Shown: positions 1-6,124, numbered from the stretch's first letter. The stretch is 6,813 nt of DNA from UBA1858 sp965658595 (GCA_965658595.1 CBFHSW010000026.1:1-6813); one strand, 5' to 3'. The notes: generated from the letters alone by a model not told the origin. A program made the numbers and translations.

Positions 1-12
1 TCCACCACTGCA

Positions 13-29
13 ATCTGAACGAGTCAGAT
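13..29. repeat. Small inverted repeat upstream of the porin
   Basis: ATCTGA (13-18) and TCAGAT (24-29) form a 6-bp stem with a 5-nt loop, 30 bases before the porin start. It could be the end of a terminator from the gene to the left, a leader hairpin, or chance; no T-run follows. Confidence 0.3.
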
Positions 30-58
30 GCATTCCTCTCAAAATATTAGGGACACTA

Positions 59-1312
59 ATGAAATACAAACATAAATCTTTCATTTTAAGCCTCATGTTT
101 GGCTTATTTTTATGCACCTCTATTACACATGCATCCGAACAGATCATGGTTGATAAAGCAGAATATGAGCAACTTAAAGATGCCGTAAAATTCCTAATGG
201 AAGAACGCAACAAACAAGAAGTCGCTGTCGAAGAAGCTAAACAAGCCGCAGAAGAAGCGACAGAAATTGCCGAAGCAGCTGCAGAAGTGGCGGAAAGCTC
301 ATCACTAAGTAATTTTGATAAGTTATCCATCGGCGGTTACGCAGAAGCACATTACAATAATTATGATTATGACGACGGCAGCGATAAGAAAGAATTCGAT
401 CTGCATCGCTTTGTGATTTTCACAGGCTATGAATACAACGACCGATTACGCTTCTTCTCAGAGTTTGAGATCGAACATGGCGGTGTTCAAGATACAGATG
501 ATGGTGATGGCGCACTTGGTGGTGAAGTGGAAGTTGAACAGGCCTATGTCGAATACGACTTTATGCCTAATGCATCTGCGCTAGCGGGTCTTTTTATTCT
601 TCCCATAGGTATGCTTAATGAAACTCATGAGCCAAATACTTTCTATGGTGTTGAGCGTAATAGCGTTGAAAAATATATTGTTCCAACCACCTGGTGGGAA
701 ATCGGGTCTATGGTGAGCTTCAATGTGGGTGATGGCTTCAAACTAGAGGCAGCCGTACATAGTGGACTTCATATGGATGATGACAATGGTTATATTCGTG
801 GTGGGCGCCAAAAAGGTTCTAATGCTGAAGCAGAGAATCTCGCTTACACATTTGCTGCAACCTACACTGGTTATCAAGGTCTAGAGATAGGTGCCTCATA
901 CCACTATGAAGAAGATCCAAGCCAACAAGATGGAAATGGTGACTATATTGATGATGCTTCTATGATCGAGGCACATTTAGCCTACAACCGCGGTATATTT
1001 GGTTTGAAAGCACTATTTGCAGAATGGGACTTTGATGGTACTGGTATCGAAGCTGATGGTGGTGACAAGCAACGAGGCTGGTTCATCGAGCCAAGCATAC
1101 GCCCTCTTCCACAGTTAGGCTTATTTGCACGTTATGAAGATATTGAGTACTTCAAAGGCAATGACAGAGAGCTAGAAATTTGGTCAGTTGGTGCAAATTA
1201 CTACCTGCACGATCAAGTCGCTCTAAAGTTTGACTATATTGACTACAAGGACAAGAAAAACAATACCACTGACTTTGATGGATTCAACTTAGGTGTTGGT
1301 TTATCCTTCTGA
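59..1312 (+). CDS. Outer-membrane porin with N-terminal coiled-coil (Porin O/P-like)
   Basis: Probable outer-membrane beta-barrel channel of 417 aa; the solute is not predictable. Seen: a signal peptide (basic MKYKHK, hydrophobic core 8-19, likely cleavage after THA at residue 25). Next is an Ala/Glu-rich, heptad-like helical stretch at about 30-80, of the kind that trimerises porins in the periplasm. From about residue 86 there are alternating amphipathic strands rich in Tyr, Phe and Gly separated by acidic turns (such as DYDDGSDK and DTDDGDGA). The protein ends in Phe (NLGVGLSF), the usual BAM-recognised terminal strand. The region around DLHRFVIFTGYEYNDRLRFF recalls phosphate-selective porin O/P-like proteins; that is from memory, and phosphate specificity is not implied. 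The start is supported by AGGGA at 49-53, five bases before ATG. Its promoter lies off the left edge or in the first 50 bases, where none is clear. A hairpin terminator follows, so it is probably transcribed separately from the genes downstream. Confidence 0.88.
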   Translation: MKYKHKSFILSLMFGLFLCTSITHASEQIMVDKAEYEQLKDAVKFLMEERNKQEVAVEEAKQAAEEATEIAEAAAEVAESSSLSNFDKLSIGGYAEAHYNNYDYDDGSDKKEFDLHRFVIFTGYEYNDRLRFFSEFEIEHGGVQDTDDGDGALGGEVEVEQAYVEYDFMPNASALAGLFILPIGMLNETHEPNTFYGVERNSVEKYIVPTTWWEIGSMVSFNVGDGFKLEAAVHSGLHMDDDNGYIRGGRQKGSNAEAENLAYTFAATYTGYQGLEIGASYHYEEDPSQQDGNGDYIDDASMIEAHLAYNRGIFGLKALFAEWDFDGTGIEADGGDKQRGWFIEPSIRPLPQLGLFARYEDIEYFKGNDRELEIWSVGANYYLHDQVALKFDYIDYKDKKNNTTDFDGFNLGVGLSF

Positions 1313-1333
1313 TCTTAATTTAAGTCAGCATTC

Positions 1334-1395
1334 AGCGTGAGAACCTAAACTAGACATAACTGGAAACAATCAGTCCACTGGGTTCTCGCGCTTTT
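1334..1395 (+). terminator. Rho-independent-type terminator after the porin gene
   Basis: A 13-bp stem pairs 1334-1346 (AGCGTGAGAACCT) with 1380-1392 (GGGTTCTCGCGCT). There are two G-T wobbles and no mismatches, and the right arm runs directly into TTTT (1392-1395). The loop is long (33 nt) and contains its own small hairpin, ACTG (1359-1362) with CAGT (1371-1374). It lies 21 nt after the porin stop and fits a terminator for that gene. The T-run is short and the loop unusually large, so a processing or stability structure is also possible. Confidence 0.7.
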
Positions 1396-1432
1396 GCTGT
1401 ATATGCAAACGTCTATAATCAGAATACAGCAA
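1391..1432 (+). promoter_or_regulatory. Candidate promoter inside an operator-like inverted repeat
   Basis: A perfect TATAAT -10 hexamer lies at 1414-1419. The best -35 at 17 bp spacing is poor (CTTTTG, 1391-1396), which suggests a weak or activator-dependent promoter. A perfect 9-bp inverted repeat flanks the -10: TTGCTGTAT (1394-1402) and ATACAGCAA (1424-1432), separated by 21 bp. The half-site centres are 30 bp apart, roughly three helical turns, and the right half covers the expected transcription start near 1426. This is the layout of an operator for a dimeric regulator. No known regulator is recognised. The promoter would serve the three genes starting at 1487, leaving a leader of about 60 nt. 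Confidence 0.5.
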
Positions 1433-1486
1433 TATGCATCCCAAAAAGTTACGCACACTGTACTGTCCATTAATCGAGAATAAGCC

Positions 1487-1852
1487 ATGAAAAAATTCCA
1501 ACTCCTCACATGTGTCTCCATATTCTGTGCATGTTTGACTAGCCATGCTGATGATTACGAACACTCCAAAGGGCTTCCAGCTGAAACACTAGAACAGGCC
1601 CTTCAAAATTACGACGTTTACAATCAACAATTATCAGACATGCTGGCGCAGAAACTGACACCTGAGGCAATGCATGAAATACACATACTCAGTTACACGC
1701 TCGAAAATGCACTGGAGAGAATTGAACAAGTCCTAGAGCAGCATCAAGAGGATTTAGAAACAATACACAAAGCCTCTGAACATATGAATGCAGATAAAGT
1801 CACAGAATACGGACAAAAATATCTTGAAACATCTAATGCCTTACGTCAATAA
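1487..1852 (+). CDS. Small periplasmic helical protein (DUF6746-like)
   Basis: Exported protein of 121 aa, about 100 aa when mature. Seen: a signal peptide (MKK, hydrophobic residues 4-17, cleavage after SHA at residue 21). The mature part is almost wholly helical and acidic, beginning DDYEHSKG, with PAETLEQAL (31-39) and LSYTLENALERIEQVL (68-83). His residues occur at 26, 63, 66, 94 and 99. From memory this pattern matches a small uncharacterised gammaproteobacterial family annotated as DUF6746; I am fairly but not fully sure of that name. The start has GAGA at 1476-1479, seven bases before ATG. It is the first gene of a unit whose next member overlaps it by 17 nt and encodes a periplasmic flavoprotein, so a role alongside that redox protein is inferred. 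The only two cysteines (10 and 14) are in the signal peptide, so it is probably neither a lipoprotein nor a haem c protein. Confidence 0.82.
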   Translation: MKKFQLLTCVSIFCACLTSHADDYEHSKGLPAETLEQALQNYDVYNQQLSDMLAQKLTPEAMHEIHILSYTLENALERIEQVLEQHQEDLETIHKASEHMNADKVTEYGQKYLETSNALRQ

Positions 1853-2366
1853 AACGACTCTGATCTTTGCCTTACTTGTGTGGCTAAGTGGCTACTCAAC
1901 TGTGAGTGCAAGAGGGGTTTACCTGGAGCCTGTTACTTTTATCAATAATGTATTTTCAGGCCAACCACCTTCGCCAAATAAACTCACCATTAAAGGAGAG
2001 TTAGCACAGGATATCAAAAGCATTCTGGAACACCGCTATAAAAAAATCAGACTATCTTATTGGCAACAGCAACAGCGTACTGTGTGGATTTTAGAGGAGA
2101 TTGGTAAAGAAAGACCTATCACCGCAGGATTCGTTGTAGAAAACAACAAGATTCAAGATTTTAAAGTACTGGTATTTCGAGAAAGTCGTGGATGGGAAAT
2201 TCGCAATGAATTCTTCACCCGCCAGTTTTCAGGTGCCACTCTAGTCTCAAACACACGCCTAGACCGACGCATCGACAACATCACTGGAGCCACTATGTCA
2301 GTAAATGCCATGAAAAAACTGTCCAGAATGGCACTTTATCTGCATAATCACGTCACTACTGAATAA
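1836..2366 (+). CDS. Periplasmic FMN-binding domain protein (covalent flavin site)
   Basis: Exported flavoprotein of 176 aa, predicted to carry FMN esterified to a threonine. Seen: a signal peptide (MPYVNK then a hydrophobic stretch, cleavage near VSA at residue 25), a mixed alpha/beta body, and near the C-terminus DNITGATMS (147-155). This fits the D-x-x-[ST]-G-A-T motif of FMN_bind domains, in which the final Thr (T153 here) is flavinylated by ApbE. An AGFVVENNKIQDFKVLVFRE stretch (97-116) is the typical strand preceding the motif in this family. ATG at 1836 is chosen because it starts the signal peptide directly; an in-frame ATG at 1788 would bury it. No strong ribosome site is visible, and the start lies 17 nt inside the preceding gene, so translational coupling is likely. 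Downstream is a PepSY-type membrane protein, a known companion of periplasmic FMN domains. No apbE gene is in the window. Confidence 0.85.
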   Translation: MPYVNKTTLIFALLVWLSGYSTVSARGVYLEPVTFINNVFSGQPPSPNKLTIKGELAQDIKSILEHRYKKIRLSYWQQQQRTVWILEEIGKERPITAGFVVENNKIQDFKVLVFRESRGWEIRNEFFTRQFSGATLVSNTRLDRRIDNITGATMSVNAMKKLSRMALYLHNHVTTE

Positions 2367-2380
2367 CCCAGTTCCAGCAG

Positions 2381-3103
2381 ATGCTTAAACTTCATGAATG
2401 GCACCGATACATAGGTATCGTGTCAGCTTTTTTTGTGATTGTACTGTCTTCCACAGGACTAATACTTAATTACAATGATGCATTACAATTAGATGAAAGT
2501 CATATCGCGAATCAATGGTTGTTAGATCACTACAGCATTGGAGAATTCCCAATAACCTCCTATCAATTAAATGATCAATTGATATCACATTCCAGCCAGT
2601 TTGTTTTTATCGATGGCAATTATATTTTGCAAACTAATAATGCACTGCTAGGCGCCATTCATACTCAGGAATTTATTGTATTGGCCACACCCATGAGTCT
2701 GATCATATTGGACCTAGAGGGTAATTTAGTCGACGAAGTCAGTGAGCTAACTGGATTGCCAGAAGCCCCTTTAGGAATATCTAAGGACCCGTTGGGCCAT
2801 CCTGTATTACGAGGCGTCAATACTTATTGGAAGTCCAGCCCAGAGTTATCTGTATGGCAACCTCTAAAAGGGCCACATCCACAATGGGTTGCTCCCATTA
2901 ATACACCCGAAGCGATCGCACAACAGATCCAGGATTATGTGCGCAGTCACGAAATTACTTTAGAGAGAATGCTATTGGATTTACACAGCGGGCGGTTATT
3001 TGGAGACTTTGGCAAAAACATTATGTCACTTGCCGCCTTGTTGCTGATTTTACTCGCTGTCAGCGGCACAATTATTTGGTTCAGAAAAAGCTCTACACGC
3101 TAA
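2381..3103 (+). CDS. PepSY-associated two-helix inner-membrane protein
   Basis: Membrane protein of 240 aa and probable electron-transfer partner of the flavoprotein encoded 14 nt upstream. Seen: an N-terminal motif LHEWHRYIGI (4-13) leading into a first membrane helix (about 11-30), a periplasmic domain (about 31-210), then MLLDLHSGRLFG (197-208) running into a second helix (about 213-234) and a basic tail FRKSSTR. The WHR-x-x-G start and the LHSG before a last helix are hallmarks of PepSY_TM proteins. H8 and H202 sit at the membrane edges and are candidate haem or metal ligands; that is inference. Larger family members have four or more helices, so this is a short two-helix form. The start is preceded by only a weak ribosome site (CAGCAG), again suggesting coupling. 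It ends 3 nt from the stop of rppH on the opposite strand. No terminator hairpin is seen between them. Confidence 0.82.
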   Translation: MLKLHEWHRYIGIVSAFFVIVLSSTGLILNYNDALQLDESHIANQWLLDHYSIGEFPITSYQLNDQLISHSSQFVFIDGNYILQTNNALLGAIHTQEFIVLATPMSLIILDLEGNLVDEVSELTGLPEAPLGISKDPLGHPVLRGVNTYWKSSPELSVWQPLKGPHPQWVAPINTPEAIAQQIQDYVRSHEITLERMLLDLHSGRLFGDFGKNIMSLAALLLILLAVSGTIIWFRKSSTR

Positions 3104-3106
3104 GTT

Positions 3107-3589
3107 TCAGCCAGTAAGAACATCGATATGTGGAGCGAATTCTTTGAGTGCTCTTTCATATACATTGCGTTTGAAAAAGACCACGTCTTGAATAGGCTTC
3201 CAATAGTCCACCCATTCCCAGCCATCAAATTCTGGCAACGAAGAATGTTCTAAATCAATGCGACTATCATCCGAAGTCATGCGCAATAAGAACCAACGCT
3301 GTTTTTGGCCTATGCATTTAGGAAAACATTTTCTACGCACAAAATGTGGTGGCAATCGATATTTTAGCCATTCTTTTGAAGACGCCATTACTTCGACATC
3401 GTCATGTGTAAGGCCTGTCTCTTCAGTCAACTCTCGGTATAAAGCGTCTTCTGGTGTCTCGTTATCACTGATACCACCCTGCGGAAACTGCCATGCATCT
3501 TGACCACAGCGTTTGCACCAGAGTAATTGTCCTGAAGAATTACATAAGACGATCCCCACATTCGCTCTGTAACCTTGTGAATCTATCAT
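3107..3589 (-). CDS. rppH: RNA pyrophosphohydrolase RppH (Nudix)
   Basis: Removes pyrophosphate from the 5' end of primary transcripts, leaving a monophosphate that stimulates RNase E decay; cytoplasmic. Seen: 160 aa beginning MIDSQGYRANVGIVL, close to E. coli RppH (MIDDDGYRPNVGIVI), with WQFPQGGI at 33-40. A complete Nudix box spans 38-60 (G-x5-E-x7-REL-x-EE-x-GL), including metal-binding E53, E56 and E57. Also present are the family segments CIGQKQRWFLL and PEFDGWEWVDYW, and VFFKRNVYERALKEFA near the end. The start at 3589 is set by this homology; the reading frame extends 21 codons upstream without family similarity. It is slightly shorter than E. coli RppH (176 aa) at the variable C-terminus. 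ptsP, often beside rppH in gammaproteobacteria, is not adjacent downstream; instead the gene meets the PepSY gene tail to tail. It is divergent from the HAD phosphatase gene. Confidence 0.96.
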   Translation of the reverse strand: MIDSQGYRANVGIVLCNSSGQLLWCKRCGQDAWQFPQGGISDNETPEDALYRELTEETGLTHDDVEVMASSKEWLKYRLPPHFVRRKCFPKCIGQKQRWFLLRMTSDDSRIDLEHSSLPEFDGWEWVDYWKPIQDVVFFKRNVYERALKEFAPHIDVLTG

Positions 3590-3723
3590 TTTATTTTTAT
3601 TCTTATAATTATGATTTTCAGCTATTCTTTCACATGCATCAAATTCGCGCAAACAAGTGCATGCTTGCGTCTAATTTCATTGAAAAAACACCCTATCCAA
3701 CCATATTTGACCGGAGAAACCCC
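3590..3723. promoter_or_regulatory. Divergent intergenic region between rppH and the HAD gene
   Basis: These 134 nt must hold the starts of both transcripts. The rppH side is very AT-rich (TTTTATTTTTATTCTTATAATTATG on the + strand in pieces). It contains TATAAT at 3604-3609 on the + strand, but no -35 is found at the right distance for either direction. I cannot assign a promoter confidently. The only firm signal is the ribosome site GGAG at 3713-3716 for the HAD gene. Confidence 0.4.
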
Positions 3724-4377
3724 ATGCCGCTAGCTCTTTTTGATCTCGATGAAACCTTACTTGCTGGCGATAGTGATTATCTGTGGGGCGAATATCTAGT
3801 GGAAAAAGGCGTAGTTGATGCAAAATATTATGAGGAATCCAATAGGATTTTTTACGAGCAATATAAACAAGGCACACTGGATATCTATGAGTTCACACGT
3901 TTTGCGTTTAAACCACTAAGTGAATTTCCAATGCAAACACTGAAATCATGGCGTGAGGAATTCTTACATCAGAAAATCAAGCCGATTATGACGAAAAAAG
4001 GCCAACAACGCGTCCAACATCACCGCGAATCTGGCGATACCATAGTCATTATCACGGCAACCAACCATTTTATTACCGAACCGATTGCTGATCTGTATGG
4101 TGTCGACAAATTACTTGCTACTCAACCCGAAATGGTTGATGGCAAATACACGGGTGAATGCTCATCACCCTGTTTTGCTAACTTCAAACTTGATCGCCTC
4201 AGAGAGTGGTGTGATGCCTCACAACAGTCTATGGATAATAGTGTAGCCTACAGCGATTCTAGAAATGATATTCCCTTGCTGAGCGCGGTGACTCAAGCCT
4301 ATGCTGTAGATCCTGATGAAGCTCTGCGTGATCATGCCAAACGGCATCAATGGCCAGTCATTTCGTTTAGAGATTAA
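3724..4377 (+). CDS. HAD-IB phosphatase, possible histidinol-phosphate phosphatase
   Basis: Cytoplasmic phosphomonoesterase of 217 aa in the SerB-like HAD-IB group. All four HAD motifs are visible. Motif I is LFDLDETLL with nucleophile D7 and acid/base D9. Motif II is Thr in VIITATNHF (T111). Motif III is Lys in NFKLDRL (K155). Motif IV is YSDSRNDIPLL with D178 and D182. A helical cap domain lies between motifs I and II (about 20-85). The segment LLAGDSDYLWGEYL (12-25) closely recalls Pseudomonas PA0335, reported as a histidinol-phosphate phosphatase and likewise located next to rppH. That function is inferred from remembered similarity plus matching gene order; another small phosphomonoester is the alternative. 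GGAG at 3713-3716, seven bases ahead, fixes the ATG at 3724, although the frame is open further upstream. The gene ends 3 nt from the convergent exported-protein gene. Confidence 0.9.
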   Translation: MPLALFDLDETLLAGDSDYLWGEYLVEKGVVDAKYYEESNRIFYEQYKQGTLDIYEFTRFAFKPLSEFPMQTLKSWREEFLHQKIKPIMTKKGQQRVQHHRESGDTIVIITATNHFITEPIADLYGVDKLLATQPEMVDGKYTGECSSPCFANFKLDRLREWCDASQQSMDNSVAYSDSRNDIPLLSAVTQAYAVDPDEALRDHAKRHQWPVISFRD

Positions 4378-4380
4378 GCT

Positions 4381-4848
4381 TTAATCATGAATGTGATGGT
4401 GCTTTTGTATCATCCCAGAGATAGCGCCTAGATCTTTTATTAAATAGCGGGCACCTTTAATGTCTGTCGCATGAGTATCAGCTTGGTAGTGAATCCCAAC
4501 TTCAATATTATTTTGATAACGCTCATGAATGAAAAACTCTATAAAACAACGTCTATTTTCATCCGAGCACTCATAACTCACAGGAACCGATAGGCGCAGC
4601 TCATTTTTATGATTGAGATAATGAACTAAAACCTGAGTGACCACACCATAAGCATTGTCCTGCTCCACGATCAGCGTCACAGTTTGCAGTTGATTTTCAT
4701 CTACAGGTCCAAAAAATGGCGTCACACCATATTGAGCATATTGATTGGGGAACACCTCAAAAACTCGCAGATGGTTTTCAGTCAATGCATAACAATCAAC
4801 AGATAAAAAACTCATCAAAAACATCAGGTTTAAGCATTGCTTTTGCAT
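4381..4848 (-). CDS. Exported protein of unknown function
   Basis: I do not recognise this family. Seen: 155 aa from the chosen start, with a signal peptide (MQKQ, hydrophobic 6-17, likely cleavage after CYA at residue 21). The mature protein of about 134 aa looks beta-rich, with strands at LQTVTLIVEQ, GVVTQVLVHYL, RLSVPVSYEC, CFIEFFIHE and IEVGIHYQAD. Two cysteines in the mature part (C94 and C101, in YECSDENRRC) are spaced for a disulfide hairpin. The C-terminus is histidine-rich (KHHHIHD, 149-155), perhaps metal-binding or incidental. The ATG at 4848 is preferred because it gives a compact signal peptide, although its ribosome site is poor. The frame extends to 4929, 17 nt after the kinase stop, and would then bury the signal sequence. 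Transcribed after the PfkB-family gene, with a 98-nt gap, it may share its transcript. C19 is not in a lipobox (SVDC), so a lipoprotein is unlikely. Confidence 0.68.
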   Translation of the reverse strand: MQKQCLNLMFLMSFLSVDCYALTENHLRVFEVFPNQYAQYGVTPFFGPVDENQLQTVTLIVEQDNAYGVVTQVLVHYLNHKNELRLSVPVSYECSDENRRCFIEFFIHERYQNNIEVGIHYQADTHATDIKGARYLIKDLGAISGMIQKHHHIHD

Positions 4849-4946
4849 CTTCAAGTTTTTAAATATGTACTGTTGTGCGGTTGATTTCTGCACGGCAATA
4901 AATATCTTTGTGATTGCTATGATTTGCATCTAATTCAGCGCGCGTC

Positions 4947-5879
4947 TTAGAAACTATAGCCATAGGCTTGTTCGAACTGCTGCTTAAACTCATCCATAGT
5001 GAAACTATGATTTTGAGTCCCATGATGCTGTATTTTTATTGCCCCCATCAAAGAAGCGATACGACATGTTGTCTCCCAACCCATCTTGTTCATGATGCCG
5101 AAGATAAGCCCTGCTCGATAAGCATCACCACAACCCGTTGGGTCTTGCAATTCACTTACTGCAACAGGAGGAATTTGTAGTACTTGTTCTGCCGTATGCA
5201 CCATAGAGCCTTCGCCACCTTTAGTCACAATCAATGCCTGCACATGCTGTGCGATCTCCTGCTCACTTAAACCCGTACGCTCTTGTAACAACTCAGCTTC
5301 ATAGTCGTTCACTGTCACATAGGTAGCTTGTTTTATAAAAGTCATAAGATCGTCACCATCAAACATAGGCAGACCCTGACCTGGGTCAAAAACAAAAGGT
5401 ATCTGCGCATCAAAAAATTGCTGCGCGTGTTGAATCATCGCATCACGTCCGTCGGGGGAGACCAGACCTAAACTTATGTCATCTTGAGCAGGAATGGTCT
5501 GCTGATGAGCAAAATCCATTGCGCCGGGATGGAATGCTGTTATTTGATTATCATCTAAATCAGTAGTGATAAATGCTTGAGCAGTATATGCATCATCAAT
5601 TTGAGCTAGATAATCTCGGCTTACACCGACTTTATCCATCCAATCTGCATAGGGTTTAAAATCTGAACCTACCGTCCCCATCGGCTTACCATCACCACCC
5701 AATAGTTGTAAATTATAGGCAATATTACCCGCACACCCTCCGAACTCCTTGCGCATTGCAGGCACCAAAAAACATACATTAAGAATGTGCACTTTATCTG
5801 GCAAAATATGGTTTTTAAACCTATCTTGAAAAGTCATAATGTTATCGTAAGCGAACGAACCACAGATTAGTGCTGTCAT
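4947..5879 (-). CDS. PfkB-family sugar/nucleoside kinase (adenosine-kinase-like)
   Basis: ATP-dependent cytoplasmic kinase of 310 aa in the ribokinase/PfkB family. Seen: N-terminal GSFAYDNIM (7-15) with D12 at the usual substrate-contact position, the GGCAGN signature (47-52), GTVGSDF (68-74), FHPGAM (116-121), VTVNDYEAELL (188-198), TKGGEGS (219-225) in the ATP lobe, and the anion-hole/catalytic motif DPTGCGDAYRAG (246-257) with base D252. The long opening with ILPDKVHILNVCFLV and the NDYE element recall mycobacterial-type adenosine kinase (AdoK) more than fructokinases. Adenosine or a related nucleoside is therefore the best substrate guess, by memory-based similarity only. Ribosome site AGGA (5887-5890 on the complement), seven bases before ATG, supports the start. 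It lies 74 nt after the rubredoxin gene in the same direction and may be co-transcribed, although the functional link is not obvious. Confidence 0.9.
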   Translation of the reverse strand: MTALICGSFAYDNIMTFQDRFKNHILPDKVHILNVCFLVPAMRKEFGGCAGNIAYNLQLLGGDGKPMGTVGSDFKPYADWMDKVGVSRDYLAQIDDAYTAQAFITTDLDDNQITAFHPGAMDFAHQQTIPAQDDISLGLVSPDGRDAMIQHAQQFFDAQIPFVFDPGQGLPMFDGDDLMTFIKQATYVTVNDYEAELLQERTGLSEQEIAQHVQALIVTKGGEGSMVHTAEQVLQIPPVAVSELQDPTGCGDAYRAGLIFGIMNKMGWETTCRIASLMGAIKIQHHGTQNHSFTMDEFKQQFEQAYGYSF

Positions 5880-5953
5880 TGTTGTTTCCTGAATGGTGTT
5901 GAATTCTTATATTAGTAATGAATATTAATGCAGAGTATTGGTGTTAATCAGAC

Positions 5954-6124
5954 TCAATCGACCTCTACCATTTCAAAATCGTCTTTGATCGCACCGCACT
6001 CAGGGCACTGCCAATTCATAGGTATGTCATCCCATTTAGTCCCTGGTGCTAGTCCGTCTTCAGGCGCACCTTTTTCCTCATCATAAATCCAACCACAAAT
6101 CACACACATATATTTTTTGTACAC
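5954..6124 (-). CDS. Rubredoxin, GTG start
   Basis: Small cytoplasmic iron electron carrier of 56 aa; one Fe is held by four cysteines. Seen: YMCVICGWIYDEEKGAPEDG (5-24) and NWQCPECGAIKDDFEMV (37-53). These give the two ligand pairs C7/C10 and C40/C43, the aromatic core residues, and the G-x-x-P-x-D-G-x-x-P-G-T-x-W motif typical of the family. The length is normal for a single-domain rubredoxin. The start is GTG at 6124, preceded by a strong AAGGAG (6132-6137) at seven bases; the alternative ATG at codon 6 would leave only one residue ahead of C7. No rubredoxin reductase or hydroxylase partner is in the window, so its electron donor and acceptor are unknown. It is divergent from thiD across 83 nt and upstream of the PfkB-family gene on the same strand. 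Confidence 0.95.
   Translation of the reverse strand: MYKKYMCVICGWIYDEEKGAPEDGLAPGTKWDDIPMNWQCPECGAIKDDFEMVEVD

Noticed and set aside
1370..1564. Open frame on the - strand across the promoter region and start of the small periplasmic protein gene
   Set aside because: It covers the terminator, promoter and signal-peptide region of a well-supported gene. Its translation shows no domain or ribosome site.
3258..3503. + strand open frame inside rppH
   Set aside because: It is antisense to the conserved Nudix coding sequence and has no family resemblance.
3590..3652. 21-codon N-terminal extension of RppH
   Set aside because: RppH homologues begin at MID-x-x-GYR; the extension is AT-rich non-coding-like sequence.
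3493..3723. N-terminal extension of the HAD protein
   Set aside because: It would overlap rppH and place about 77 unrelated residues before the family start; GGAG at 3713-3716 supports 3724.
3677..3877. - strand open frame over the start of the HAD gene
   Set aside because: It is antisense to HAD motif I and the cap domain, with no supporting signals.
4785..4848. Lipoprotein signal in the unknown exported protein (SVDC)
   Set aside because: Asp just before the Cys does not fit a lipobox; a normal cleavage after CYA fits better.
4968..5180. + strand open frame inside the PfkB-family gene
   Set aside because: It is antisense to the conserved DPTGCGD region and is a shadow frame.
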